Of a DNA stretch of 64,000 nt, positions 34,617 to 43,182 are shown piece after piece. This stretch comes from Streptomyces parvus (GTDB lineage: Bacteria > Actinomycetota > Actinomycetes > Streptomycetales > Streptomycetaceae). A program made the position numbers and the translations under genes. The stretch spans positions 52,385 to 116,384 of the forward strand of contig NZ_BMRY01000017.1 of assembly GCF_014648875.1 (NCBI RefSeq). Reading direction: 5' to 3'. The notes beneath the pieces were generated by a model. That model was given only the letters and a program-made list of their open reading frames with translations. It was not told where the DNA came from and did no database searches. The first letter of the stretch is position 1, and the number at the start of each line of letters is the position of its first letter.

Positions 34617-34955
34617 ATGTTGCTCTCAGCATTCGGCTCACTGCTCCAGCTGCTCTATCTGGCGATGCTGGTGCTGGCCGTGGTCGCGTTCGTCTTCGCG
34701 GCGACCGCCCGTGAGGACGCCTACCGTGCCGCCGACAAGAAGAAGAAGTCCTTCTGGCTGATCATTCTCGGCATCGCCGTCGCCGTGAATCTGATCATCC
34801 CGATGCTGTTCCTCCAGCTCGCGGGCGTCGTCGCGTCGATCGTGTTCATGGTCGACGTGCGCCCCGCGCTCAAGGAGGTCTCGGGCGGCGGCGGTGGCCG
34901 CAGGGGCGGCTCCAGCAGCGACGGCCCGTACGGTCCCTACAACGGCGGTCGCTGA
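34617..34955 (+). CDS. DUF2516 membrane protein (Rv0476-like)
   Basis: A 112-residue protein with two or three membrane helices (about 8-30, 45-66, 68-82) and a Gly/Arg/Ser-rich cytoplasmic tail. It fits the DUF2516 family that follows hbhA in mycobacteria. Function is unknown; constant linkage to an XRE regulator and an HbhA-like protein suggests one surface- or membrane-organising unit. Its 3' end overlaps the convergent phosphatase gene by 19 nt. Confidence 0.8.
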   Translation: MLLSAFGSLLQLLYLAMLVLAVVAFVFAATAREDAYRAADKKKKSFWLIILGIAVAVNLIIPMLFLQLAGVVASIVFMVDVRPALKEVSGGGGGRRGGSSSDGPYGPYNGGR

Positions 34956-36286
34956 ACGCCCAGGGGGCGCGCGACGACGGGTGAAGCGGGGCGGGAGCGC
35001 GGTGCGCTGCCGCCCCCTCGTCGTACCCGCTCCGGATCGCGGCCCAGCAGCAGGACCGCCACGTCGTCGGTCAGCTCGCCGCCGTTCAGCTCCCGCACCT
35101 CGGCGACCGCCGCCTCCAGCAGCTCCTCGCCCGCCAGGCCCTCCGCCAGCCGGCCGTTGACCATGGCGACCATGCCGTCCTGGCCGAGCCGCTCGCTGGT
35201 GCCGGTCCCCACCCGCCCCTCGATGAGCCCGTCGGTGTACATCATCAGGCTCCAGGCGCCGCCCAGCTCGACCTGGCGGCGCGGCCACCGGGCCCGCGGC
35301 AGCAGCCCCAGCGCCGGGCCGCCGTCCTCGTACGGGAGCAGCCGGGCCGGCCGGCCGTGCCGGGCGAGCAGTGGCGCGGGGTGTCCGGCCAGGCAGAGTC
35401 CGGCCCGCCGCCCGTCGGGCGCGATGTCGACGGTGCAGAGCGTCGCGAAGATCTCCTCGCTCTGCCGCTCGTGCTCCAGCACCTGCTGAAGCGTGGAGAG
35501 CAGCTCGTCCCCGCACAGCCCGGCCAGCGTCAGCGCCCGCCAGGCGATCCGCAGCTCGACGCCGAGCGCCGCCTCGTCCGGGCCGTGGCCGCAGACGTCG
35601 CCGATCATCGCGTGCACCGTGCCGTCCGGGGTGCGGACGACGTCGTAGAAGTCGCCGCCGAGCAGGGCGCGGCTGCGGCCGGGGCGGTAGCGGGCGGCGA
35701 AGCTCAGGCCGGAGCCGTCCAGCAGCGGGGTGGGGAGCAGGCCGCGTTCCAGGCGGGCGTTCTCCTGGGCGCGCAGCCGGGACTCGGTCAGCTGGTGCTG
35801 TGCCATGTCGGCGCGCTTGCGCTCCACGGCGTACCGGATGGCGCGGCTCAGCACGCGGGCGTCCAGCTCGCCCCGGAACAGGTAGTCCTGTGCCCCGACG
35901 CGTACCGCCTCGGCCGCCAGCTCCGTGTCGTCCTCGGCGGTCAGCGCCAGGACCGCGTGCAGCGGGGCGATACGGAGTACGTGGGTGAGAGCCGCCAGCT
36001 CGGCGGCCCGGCCGGAGACAGGGGCGTCGCCGGGGGCGCTGTCGGAGCCCGCGACCGGCAGGGCCAGGTCCAGCAGGATGCAGTCCACGTCGTCGGTGAG
36101 CAGCCGCGCCGCCTCGGTGAGGTTGCGGGCGGTACGGATACGGACCCGGGTGCCGGCCGCAGCCGAGAGCTCGGGGACGGTGATGGTGGTGCCCGCCGGG
36201 TCGTCCTCGATCACCAGCAGGGTGAGGTCGCCGTGGGAGGTCTCCGCAGCGGGAACGGAGCGCTGCTGCGGTACGGGTACGGGCAT
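34937..36286 (-). CDS. Receiver-domain PP2C/SpoIIE-type serine phosphatase
   Basis: A 449-residue response-regulator phosphatase. The N-terminal receiver (about 22-145) has the phospho-acceptor Asp in CILLDLALPV, with an unusual Asp/Ala/Gly insert after it. A short helical linker (KRADMAQHQLTESRLRAQEN) leads to a SpoIIE-type PP2C domain with the metal ligands in LLGGDFYDVV, AMIGDVCGHGPDEA and LTDDVAVL. Such RsbU-like proteins dephosphorylate anti-anti-sigma factors. The start is ATG 36286; GGAAGG lies about 13 nt before it. No partner kinase or anti-sigma gene is adjacent. Confidence 0.85.
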   Translation of the reverse strand: MPVPVPQQRSVPAAETSHGDLTLLVIEDDPAGTTITVPELSAAAGTRVRIRTARNLTEAARLLTDDVDCILLDLALPVAGSDSAPGDAPVSGRAAELAALTHVLRIAPLHAVLALTAEDDTELAAEAVRVGAQDYLFRGELDARVLSRAIRYAVERKRADMAQHQLTESRLRAQENARLERGLLPTPLLDGSGLSFAARYRPGRSRALLGGDFYDVVRTPDGTVHAMIGDVCGHGPDEAALGVELRIAWRALTLAGLCGDELLSTLQQVLEHERQSEEIFATLCTVDIAPDGRRAGLCLAGHPAPLLARHGRPARLLPYEDGGPALGLLPRARWPRRQVELGGAWSLMMYTDGLIEGRVGTGTSERLGQDGMVAMVNGRLAEGLAGEELLEAAVAEVRELNGGELTDDVAVLLLGRDPERVRRGGGSAPRSRPASPVVARPLGVQRPPL

Positions 36287-36604
36287 CGGTTCAGGTTTCC
36301 TTCCCTCCCCCCGAGGGCGCGGCGGGTCGACGATCGACGATCCGCCAGTCGGGGACGATAGCGGTCCCCGGTGGGGGAACGGAATGGCACGCGGGGACCG
36401 GCCCCTGTCATATGCGCCGTCATAAGCCGCGTCCCGACACGGATCCGGCGCGATGGGCGGCCGTACGGGGGCGGAAGCGCCCATGACGAACATCACGCGC
36501 CCACCGACGGCGGCGTGGCCCCGCTCACGTGGCCCGGGTCACCTCGGCGGGTTTCCTGACTGTCAGGGTTGTCCGGGCGGTTCCTTGCTTGTCCGGGTGG
36601 ATCC
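36287..36604. other. Intergenic region with 20-nt repeats
   Basis: About 318 nt between the NlpC/P60 gene and the phosphatase gene, both on the minus strand. It holds the phosphatase promoter, which was not pinned down, and at its upper end the 20-nt tandem repeat described separately. No gene is seen. Confidence 0.5.
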
Positions 36605-36628
36605 CTACTTGTCCGGGCGGACCACGCC
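36569..36628. repeat. 20-nt tandem repeat across the stop of the NlpC/P60 gene
   Basis: Three units begin TTGTCCGGGCGG or TTGTCCGGGTGG at 36569, 36589 and 36609. The third lies inside the last codons of the NlpC/P60 gene (encoding RPDK), and the second contains its stop. Copies one and two extend past the gene. Confidence 0.85.
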
Positions 36629-37693
36629 GAGGATCTTCATCGAGCCCGCGCCCGCCAGCGTGACGTTGCGGCCGGGGCGTGGGGAGTGGACGATCGCGCC
36701 GTCGCCGACGTACATCCCGACGTGACTGGCGTCGGCGTGGTAGATGATCAGGTCGCCGGGGCGCATGTCCTGGATGTCGATGCGGGGGAGCAGCCGCCAC
36801 TGCTCCTGCGAGGTGCGCGGGATCGGCCGCTTCGCCGCCAGCCAGGCCCGGGACGTCAGGCCGGAGCAGTCGTACGAACCGGGGCCCTCGGCCCCCCAGA
36901 CGTACGGCTTGCCGATCTGCGCCGTCGCGAAGGCCACCGCCGCCGCCCCGGCCTCGCTCGCCTCGCCGCTGACGTCCTTGACCGCGCCGGAGGAGAGCCA
37001 GGCGGTCTGCGCCCTGTTCGCCGCGTCCTGCTCCAACTGGCGCAGCCGGTCGCGCTCCTTCTTCTCCAGCCGCGATTCGAGCTTCTCCGCCGCCTTGATC
37101 TGGGCGTTGATCTTCTTCTTGGCCTTGGCCTGCTTGACCCGGTTCGCTTCCAGCTTCTCCCAGTTGGCGCTGGCGTCCTGGGTGTACGTCTCCAGGTCCT
37201 GCTGCGTCTGGTTCAGCTCGGTCAGCAGGGACTTGGAGGCCTGCTGGCCCTGGCGGACCTTGTTGATGCCGTCCAGGAAGAGCTTCGGGTCGTTGCTCAG
37301 GGCCAGTTGCGCGCCGGGAGGCAGGCCGCCGTTGCGGTACTGCTCGCGGGCCTGGGCGCCGGCCCGGTCCTTCAGCGCGGCGATGCGCGCCTGGCCGTCG
37401 ACGATCGCCTTGGCCAGCTTCACGATCTCGCCGGACTGCTTCTTCGTCTGCTCCTCGGCGAGGTTGTACGCGTCGGTCGCCGCGCCCGCCTGCCGGTACA
37501 GCGTCTCGATCTGCTCGCGGACCTTCTCCAGGTCCGCGTTGGAGTAGCGCTGTGACGGGTCGGCCGGGGCGGCGGACGACGAGGAGGGCGAGGGCTCCGG
37601 AACCGGGGCGGCCGAGGCCTGGCCCGTGGACGTCAGCAGGGCCAGCGCACAGACCAGCGTGATGGCGGCAGTGGCGCAGTGGCGTCGGTTCAC
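36605..37693 (-). CDS. Secreted NlpC/P60 peptidoglycan hydrolase with coiled coil
   Basis: A 362-residue exported protein. GTG 37693, with GGAGGGGGA just upstream, gives a signal peptide (NRRHCATAAITLVCALALL, cleavage near SAAP). Residues about 55-235 form a long coiled coil like that of RipA/CwlO proteins. The C-terminal NlpC/P60 domain has Cys in SYDCSGLTSRAW, His in ASHVGMYVG and a third polar His in AIVHSPRPG. It should cleave D-Glu-meso-diaminopimelate (LL-DAP) stem-peptide bonds during growth or sporulation. No FtsEX gene is nearby. No c-di-AMP riboswitch was recognised upstream. Confidence 0.87.
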   Translation of the reverse strand: MNRRHCATAAITLVCALALLTSTGQASAAPVPEPSPSSSSAAPADPSQRYSNADLEKVREQIETLYRQAGAATDAYNLAEEQTKKQSGEIVKLAKAIVDGQARIAALKDRAGAQAREQYRNGGLPPGAQLALSNDPKLFLDGINKVRQGQQASKSLLTELNQTQQDLETYTQDASANWEKLEANRVKQAKAKKKINAQIKAAEKLESRLEKKERDRLRQLEQDAANRAQTAWLSSGAVKDVSGEASEAGAAAVAFATAQIGKPYVWGAEGPGSYDCSGLTSRAWLAAKRPIPRTSQEQWRLLPRIDIQDMRPGDLIIYHADASHVGMYVGDGAIVHSPRPGRNVTLAGAGSMKILGVVRPDK

Positions 37694-38008
37694 GGGCTCC
37701 CCCTCCGGGCACGTATCTGACTTACCGTCAGTAACTTCTCGGCAACGTCGCGATCGTGCCATGTCGTCCTCCAAAGCAACAGAGGCCGACGGCACCCGGT
37801 ACGTCACATACCGCCCGCACGGGACAAGTTCGCCAGGAACCCCCCCGGCCGCGTCATCCCCACCCTCAGGGACGAACGATGCTCCTGAGGCGTTCCCGGA
37901 GTGGACGATCTCTGCCCGCCGTCTGTCCGCGGTCCGCCCGTGAGCTGCCCGCGATCCGTCCGCGATCCACCAGCGAGGTGCCCGTGAGCTGCCCGTGAGG
38001 GGGGAAGC
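37694..38008. other. Intergenic region, small repeats
   Basis: About 315 nt upstream of the NlpC/P60 gene. It contains a 15-nt direct repeat (CCCGTGAGCTGCCCG at 37937-37951 and 37981-37995) and GCGATCC units between them, next to the 3' end of the methyltransferase gene. The hydrolase promoter should lie at 37700-37800; TTACTGACGGTAA near 37711-37731 is a partial dyad. No gene is seen. Confidence 0.45.
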
Positions 38009-38794
38009 TCAGCGGCTGTTGGGTCGCAGGGCGTCCCACCGCACCGTGATCTCGCCCTGCCGCCACCGCCGTACCCCGTCCGTCACCGGCCAGTCGGCCG
38101 CCACCGCCCGCACCGCCGCGATCCAGCGCTGCCGCGCGCCCAGCGAGGCGTACGGGGAGGCCGCCGCCCACGCCCGGTCGAAGTCCCGCAGGAACGCGTG
38201 GACCGGCTCGCCCGGCACATTGCGGTGGATCAGCGCCTTCGGGAGGCGTTCCGCCAGGTCGGAGGGGCGCTCCAGCGAACCGAGCCGGGTCGCGAAGGTG
38301 ACCGTGCGCGGCCCCTCGGGCCCCAGGGCCACCCAGACGTGCCGGCGACCGATCTCGTCGCAGGTCCCCTCCACCAGGAGCCCGTCCGCGTCGAGGCGGG
38401 CACACAGCCGCGCCCAGACCTCGGCGACCCGGTCCTCGTCGTACTGGCGCAGCACGTTCGCCGCCCGGATGAGCAGGGGCCGCACGGCCAGGGGCACCTC
38501 GAAGCCGCCGTGCACGAAGGTGAGCCCCTCGCGCTCGTACGGCTTCGCCGCCGCGACCCGGTCCGGGTCGATCTCGATCCCCGCCACGGCGGTACGGGGC
38601 TCGGCGGTACGGAGTCGGGCCAGCAGCTCGACCGCGGTCCAGGGGGCCGCCCCGTACCCGAGATCGACGGCCACGGGTGTCCCGGCGCGGCGCAGGGCGG
38701 GTCCGTGCGCGTCGGCGATCCAGCGGTCCATGCGGCGCAGCCGGTTCGGGTTGGTGGTCCCGCGGGTGGCGGTGCCGATGGGGCGCTGGCGCAT
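38009..38794 (-). CDS. Class I SAM-dependent methyltransferase-like protein
   Basis: A 261-residue protein. Motif I appears as VAVDLGYGAAPWTAVELLARL and the acidic residue after beta 2 in VAGIEIDPDRVAAA. It resembles the methyltransferase-like gene found upstream of mshA in other streptomycetes; the substrate is unknown. ATG 38794 has TACGCT (38801-38806, minus strand) 6 nt before it and no Shine-Dalgarno, so it is probably leaderless. It is divergent from mshA. Confidence 0.78.
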   Translation of the reverse strand: MRQRPIGTATRGTTNPNRLRRMDRWIADAHGPALRRAGTPVAVDLGYGAAPWTAVELLARLRTAEPRTAVAGIEIDPDRVAAAKPYEREGLTFVHGGFEVPLAVRPLLIRAANVLRQYDEDRVAEVWARLCARLDADGLLVEGTCDEIGRRHVWVALGPEGPRTVTFATRLGSLERPSDLAERLPKALIHRNVPGEPVHAFLRDFDRAWAAASPYASLGARQRWIAAVRAVAADWPVTDGVRRWRQGEITVRWDALRPNSR

Positions 38795-38996
38795 GGGTCG
38801 AGCGTATGCGACGCGTCGCGGGGCACCCGGCCGCGGTGGGCCCCGCCGGTCCGGGAGAGGCCCAGTGCGACGCGCCGCCGACCGCGTAATGATTTGGCAA
38901 AGAGGAAATGAAAGGCGGCGTTCCACTGTTCTGACCCTTCAGGAGGGTCCTCACGCCCTCTCCCGCAGCATGCCCCTATCGAGGAGGACCGACGAG

Positions 38997-40349
38997 GTGA
39001 GCCAGTACGTCTCCCGGCTCGGCTCCACCCGCGCGGCCGCGCGCCTCAGGTTCCCCGGAGGCTTCTCCGGGGCCTCCCGGAAGCCGCGCCGCGTCGCGAT
39101 GCTCTCCGTGCACACCTCCCCCCTCCACCAGCCCGGTACCGGCGACGCGGGCGGGATGAACGTCTACATCGTCGAGCTGGCCAAGCGCCTCGCCGCGATC
39201 AACATCGAGGTCGAGATCTTCACCCGGGCGACCACCGGCTCCCTGGCCCCCGCGGTCGAGCTGGCCCCCGGCGTCCTGGTCCGGCATGTCGACGCGGGAC
39301 CGTACGAAGGTCTCGCCAAGGAGGACCTGCCCGCGCAGCTCTGCGCCTTCACCCACGGCGTGATGCAGGCCTGGGCCGGTCAGCGTCCCGGCTACTACGA
39401 CCTCGTGCACTCCCACTACTGGCTCTCCGGCCAGGTCGGCTGGCTCGCCGCCCAGCGCTGGGGCGTCCCGCTCGTGCACGCCATGCACACCATGGCCAAG
39501 GTCAAGAACGCCGCGCTCGCCGAGGGCGACACCCCCGAGCCGCCCGCCCGGGTCATCGGCGAGACCCAGATCGTGAACGCCTCCGACCGCCTGATCGCCA
39601 ACACCGCCGAGGAGGCCGACGAACTCGTCCGCTTCTACGGCGCCGACCCGGCCGCCGTCGCCGTCGTGCACCCCGGCGTCAACCTCGACCGCTTCCGCCG
39701 GGCCGACGGCCGCGCCGCCGCGCGCGCCCGGCTCGGCCTGCCGCAGGACGCGCTGATCCCGCTCTTCGCGGGCCGCATCCAGCCGCTGAAGGCCCCGGAC
39801 GTGCTGCTGCGCGCGGTGGCCGTGCTGCTGGAGCGGGACCCGTCGCTGCGCTCGCGCATCGTGGTGCCGGTGGTCGGCGGGCCGAGCGGCAGCGGTCTCG
39901 CCAAGCCCGAGGGGCTCCAGAAGCTGGCCGCGCGGCTCGGTATCGCCGACGTCGTACGGTTCTGCCCGCCGGTGGGCCAGGACCTGCTGGCGGACTGGTT
40001 CCGGGCCGCGTCGGTGCTGGTCATGCCGTCGTACAACGAGTCCTTCGGCCTGGTCGCCATCGAGGCCCAGGCGACCGGTACGCCGGTGGTCGCGGCGGCC
40101 GTGGGCGGGCTCCCGGTGGCGGTGCGCGACGAGGTCAGCGGCTTTCTGATACCCGGGCACGAGCCGGAGGCGTACGCCCGTGCGCTCGGGCGGTTCGTGG
40201 ACGCGCCGGAGCTGGTCGATCGCATGGGGGCGGCCGCCGCGACACACGCCCAGTCCTTCGGCTGGGACACCTCCGCCTCGGCGACCGCCGACGTGTACAC
40301 GGCCGCGCTCTGCGACCACCGCCGCCGGGCCCGGGCGCACCACGGCTGA
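38997..40349 (+). CDS. mshA: MshA, mycothiol glycosyltransferase
   Basis: A 450-residue GT4 glycosyltransferase that joins UDP-GlcNAc to 1L-myo-inositol-1-phosphate, the first step of mycothiol synthesis. It shows VAMLSVHTSPLHQPGTGDAGGMNVYI, of which HTSPLHQPG and GGMNVYI are the acceptor loop, FAGRIQPLKAPD and the EX7E motif ESFGLVAIE. The start GTG 38997 follows GAGGAGG; ATG 38970 is an in-frame alternative. Product links to the mycothiol-dependent enzyme near 3.3 kb. The order mshA - YbjN - (insert) - gpmA matches mycobacteria. Confidence 0.95.
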   Translation: MSQYVSRLGSTRAAARLRFPGGFSGASRKPRRVAMLSVHTSPLHQPGTGDAGGMNVYIVELAKRLAAINIEVEIFTRATTGSLAPAVELAPGVLVRHVDAGPYEGLAKEDLPAQLCAFTHGVMQAWAGQRPGYYDLVHSHYWLSGQVGWLAAQRWGVPLVHAMHTMAKVKNAALAEGDTPEPPARVIGETQIVNASDRLIANTAEEADELVRFYGADPAAVAVVHPGVNLDRFRRADGRAAARARLGLPQDALIPLFAGRIQPLKAPDVLLRAVAVLLERDPSLRSRIVVPVVGGPSGSGLAKPEGLQKLAARLGIADVVRFCPPVGQDLLADWFRAASVLVMPSYNESFGLVAIEAQATGTPVVAAAVGGLPVAVRDEVSGFLIPGHEPEAYARALGRFVDAPELVDRMGAAAATHAQSFGWDTSASATADVYTAALCDHRRRARAHHG

Positions 40350-40395
40350 GGCTGCCGGGCGCGTGCGGCGTACGGCCCTGTCGTAGGCTCGCATC

Positions 40396-40908
40396 ATGGC
40401 TGACGTACCGGACGAAACCGCAGCGGCCCAGGTCATCGAGGCGACGCTGAACGACGCCGGGCTCGTGTGGGAGAGCCCGGGGCGCGGCAACTACGTCGTG
40501 ACGCTGCCCGGCACCCGCAAGCTGTCGACGACCTGTTCCCTGATCGTCGGCAAGCACTCACTCTCCCTCAACGCGTTCGTCGTCCGGCACCCCGACGAGA
40601 ACGACGCCGAGGTGCACCGCTGGCTTCTGGAGCGCAACCTCCGCCTGTTCGGGGTGAGTTACGCCATCGACTCGCTCGGCGACGTCTACCTGGTCGGCAA
40701 GCTGCCGCTGTCGGTGGTCACCGCCGAGGAGCTGGACCGTCTGCTCGGCGTGGTGCTCGAAGCGGCGGACGGGGCCTTCAACACGCTCCTGGAGCTCGGA
40801 TTCGCGAGCTCGATCCGCAAGGAGTACGCGTGGCGGGTGGCGCGCGGCGAGTCCACCCGGAATCTGGACGCGTTCAGCCACCTGACCCGGGGTGCGTCCG
40901 ACAGCTGA
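40396..40908 (+). CDS. YbjN-domain protein (Rv0487-like)
   Basis: A 170-residue protein of the YbjN family, related in fold to type III secretion chaperones. The core is WESPGRGNYVVTLPGTRKL, HRWLLERNLRLFGVSYAIDSLGDVYLVGKLPLSVVTAEELDRLLG (core DVYLVGKLPL). It has no catalytic motif and may act as a chaperone or adaptor. TAGGCT (40384-40389) lies 6 nt before ATG 40396, so a leaderless transcript is likely. It directly follows mshA, as in mycobacteria. Confidence 0.85.
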   Translation: MADVPDETAAAQVIEATLNDAGLVWESPGRGNYVVTLPGTRKLSTTCSLIVGKHSLSLNAFVVRHPDENDAEVHRWLLERNLRLFGVSYAIDSLGDVYLVGKLPLSVVTAEELDRLLGVVLEAADGAFNTLLELGFASSIRKEYAWRVARGESTRNLDAFSHLTRGASDS

Positions 40909-40920
40909 CGCCCGCCCTCC

Positions 40921-40997
40921 CTGATGCGGGAAGGCCCAGAAGGATGCGGGAAGGTTCGAGAGGGTTCAGGAAGGTTCAGGAAGGTCCAGGAAGGTTG
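40921..40997. repeat. Degenerate 10/20-nt tandem repeat after the YbjN gene
   Basis: Two 20-nt units starting GATGCGGGAAGG are followed by four 10-nt units (TTCAGGAAGG and variants). The tract begins 12 nt after the YbjN-gene stop. Confidence 0.75.
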
Positions 40998-41188
40998 TAC
41001 AGCCGTTCCGCACAGTGCATTCACAGAATGATCACAACAAAATGACGATCACGGCAGGGCGTTGCTGGACCGGACTTCGCTCGCAGGTTCGATCGTAAAG
41101 TGTGGATCACTGCGACGGTCCGTCCCGGGCGGCCTCGAATCGCCGTACGGGGAAAGGGCGGTTGCTCCTCGAACCGGAGAGAAGAACC

Positions 41189-41995
41189 ATGCGCGCCACT
41201 GCCGTACGACGGACCGCCCTCGCCGCCTCCGCGGCCGCCCTCGCCCTGCTGGCCACCGCCTGCGGCGGCTCGTCGGACGCCGACGCCAAGGACGGCAAGG
41301 ACGAGAAGGGCGCCGCGAACGGCAGCAGCTCGGCCCCGAAGACCCCCGCCAAGGCGCTCACCGCCGCCGAGCTGGAGACGGCCGCCCTCGCCCAGGGCGA
41401 CGTGAAGGGCACCAAGATCACCAAGACGGGCCCGGCCGACGAGGTCCCGGCGGACGGCGTCAAGGTCGACAAGGAGGCCTGCCTGCCCGTCGCCCACGCC
41501 ATGTACGGCGTGGCGCAGAAGGGCGCGCTGGCCACCACGAAGCGCAGGGTCATCGACGAGCCGAAGACCGACGGCAAGAAGTCGCTGGAGGACGTGGCGA
41601 AGGGCGAGGGCGCCGACGCGTTCAAGGACGCCTTCAACCTGACGTCCACGTTCGTCGCGCTGCACTCGTACGAGGGGACGGCCGGCCCGGACGCGTTCAC
41701 CGCGCTGAAGAAGGCCGCCGTGGACTGCGCGGGCGGCTTCACCGCCACGGTCGCGGGCACGCCGACGAAGGTCGTCTCGATGGCCGAGGAGAAGATCACC
41801 GGCGGCGACGAGGCCGCGGCCTGGACGGTCACCTCCGAGTCCGACGGCGCCACCGCACCGGTCAAGCTGGTCGCGCTGCGCAAGGGAGGCTCCGTGGCGA
41901 CGTTCTTCGCCTTCAACCTGGCGGCGGCGGGCGGCGACGTGAAGTTCGAGCTGCCGACGGCGGTCGTGGCGGCGCAGGACAAGAAGCTCGCCTGA
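41189..41995 (+). CDS. Secreted lipoprotein
   Basis: A 268-residue lipoprotein. The signal peptide ends in the lipobox LLATAC, so Cys would be lipid-modified after cleavage. A Ser/Lys/Asp linker (about 28-55) is followed by a globular domain with three cysteines seen around KEACLPV and VDCAGG. The domain is a common streptomycete lipoprotein type without assigned function. ATG 41189 follows GGAGAGAA. It stands alone downstream of the repeat tract. Confidence 0.8.
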   Translation: MRATAVRRTALAASAAALALLATACGGSSDADAKDGKDEKGAANGSSSAPKTPAKALTAAELETAALAQGDVKGTKITKTGPADEVPADGVKVDKEACLPVAHAMYGVAQKGALATTKRRVIDEPKTDGKKSLEDVAKGEGADAFKDAFNLTSTFVALHSYEGTAGPDAFTALKKAAVDCAGGFTATVAGTPTKVVSMAEEKITGGDEAAAWTVTSESDGATAPVKLVALRKGGSVATFFAFNLAAAGGDVKFELPTAVVAAQDKKLA

Positions 41996-42058
41996 CGTAC
42001 GCCCGCGGCGCCTCTGTCCTGATGCACCACGGGGCAGGGGCGCCGCGGCCGTGGGGGA

Positions 42059-42301
42059 TCAGGGCAGAGGCACGAGCCGGACGACGGTCACGGTCAGGAC
42101 GGACCGGGAGACGTAGTAGAGGACGATGGCCCCGGCGACGGTCGCCTCACGCCGGTCCCGTTCGCGCTTGACGGCGGAGGAGGCGTGCCCGTACGGCTCC
42201 TCGCCGAGGGTGCGGACCATCGCGTCCCGGAAGGACTCGCCGCCGCTCATCTTGGCCAGGGTGTCGTCGGCGGGCGGTGCGTAGGAGATGCGGAAGCTCA
42301 A
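42059..42301 (-). CDS. RelE/ParE-like toxin
   Basis: An 80-residue protein with the RelE/ParE plan: N-terminal strand FRISYAPPADDTLA, helical middle, basic stretch KRERDRREAT and C-terminal strands GAIVLYYVSRSVLTVTVVRL. Toxins of this fold cleave ribosome-bound mRNA or poison gyrase. The start ATG 42301 overlaps the stop of the partner gene by 4 nt. Size, order and coupling point to the toxin of a type II pair, but the family match is weak. Confidence 0.6.
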   Translation of the reverse strand: MSFRISYAPPADDTLAKMSGGESFRDAMVRTLGEEPYGHASSAVKRERDRREATVAGAIVLYYVSRSVLTVTVVRLVPLP

Positions 42302-42546
42302 GCGACGCTCCGCCTCTCGGCCTCGTCCCGCGCCAGCCGGTCCAGGATCTTCTCGGCCTCGGGGTCGGGGACGGCCTCCAGCATCCAGTGCCGCATGACG
42401 GCCTGGATCTCGTGCACCCCCGCCTCGTTGATCGCGAGATCGAACTCCTCGCGTCTCTCCTCGGGGAGCGTCGCCCGGATGTCCGGGATGCTGTTGGGCA
42501 CCTCGACCTCGGTACCGCCGACGAAGGTCTTCAGAGACTCACCCAT
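42298..42546 (-). CDS. DUF6247-like antitoxin
   Basis: An 82-residue acidic helical protein (IPDIRATLPEERREEFDLAI, then VHEIQAVMRHWMLEA). It resembles the DUF6247 family, small proteins that precede RelE-like toxin genes in actinobacteria. ATG 42546 follows GGAGAG. It is the first gene of the pair, the usual place of the antitoxin. No DNA-binding domain is obvious, so autoregulation may need the toxin. Confidence 0.6.
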   Translation of the reverse strand: MGESLKTFVGGTEVEVPNSIPDIRATLPEERREEFDLAINEAGVHEIQAVMRHWMLEAVPDPEAEKILDRLARDEAERRSVA

Positions 42547-42697
42547 GATCGCTCTCCTCGATCTCCTTGCCCTGGAGGGTCCGCCGCCACGGACGGCGTG
42601 ACGGCATGGGCTCACCGTAGTGCGTACACGAGGGATTCCGGCCGGTCCGGCCGGGCACGGATCGGCCACGGATCAGGTACGACGCGGCACTTCGCGT

Positions 42698-43084
42698 TCA
42701 GCCCCCGCCGAGCCTCGCCGCGACCCGGTCGCGCAGGAGCGCGTACTCCTCCTGAAGCCGCGGCAACTCGCCGGGCGGCCGGACGACCACCTCACCGCCG
42801 ACGACCGTCTCCTCGGGCCCGAACTGCTCCCGGGTCAGGTCGATTTCGACGCCCAGGCCCAGCCGGTTCCACCAGTGGAAGTCGGTGCGTACCCCGTCGA
42901 CATGCACCTCGCCCCGGATCAGCTCGCCGCCGAGCAGGTCGTTGAGCACCATGGCGGTGACCCCGCACTGATCGCGCGCCGGGTTGTCCGGGGTCCAGCT
43001 GTCGCGGTACTCCGGGGTGCAGGTCTCGGCGCTCCAACTGCCGCGCAGGGCCTGTTCGATGTCGGTGAGCAGGTGGATCGTCAT
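42698..43084 (-). CDS. YunG-like family protein
   Basis: A 128-residue cytoplasmic protein with TCTPEYRDSWTPDNPARDQCGVTAMVLNDLLGG (core NPARDQCGVTAMVL) and TDFHWWNRLGLGVEIDLTREQF. The CG(V/Q)TA and H-W-x-N motifs resemble the YunG family, which has a papain-like or NlpC-like arrangement of Cys and His. Catalysis is unproven. ATG 43093 is an in-frame alternative; neither start has a clear ribosome site. It is divergent from the following methyltransferase gene. Confidence 0.65.
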   Translation of the reverse strand: MTIHLLTDIEQALRGSWSAETCTPEYRDSWTPDNPARDQCGVTAMVLNDLLGGELIRGEVHVDGVRTDFHWWNRLGLGVEIDLTREQFGPEETVVGGEVVVRPPGELPRLQEEYALLRDRVAARLGGG

Positions 43085-43182
43085 GGAGACCATCGTGGCA
43101 GGGGGGACTGACAGCGCCCCCGTTCCGTGGCCCCGGGAATTGCGTCGACAGACGTCCCGGCCTCCCGGCAGAGTGGTCGTCC

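Noticed and set aside
37694..37870. Possible ydaO (c-di-AMP) riboswitch upstream of the NlpC/P60 gene
   Set aside because: Such genes often carry one, but the conserved GGGGAA/AGCC-type core elements were not found in the leader.
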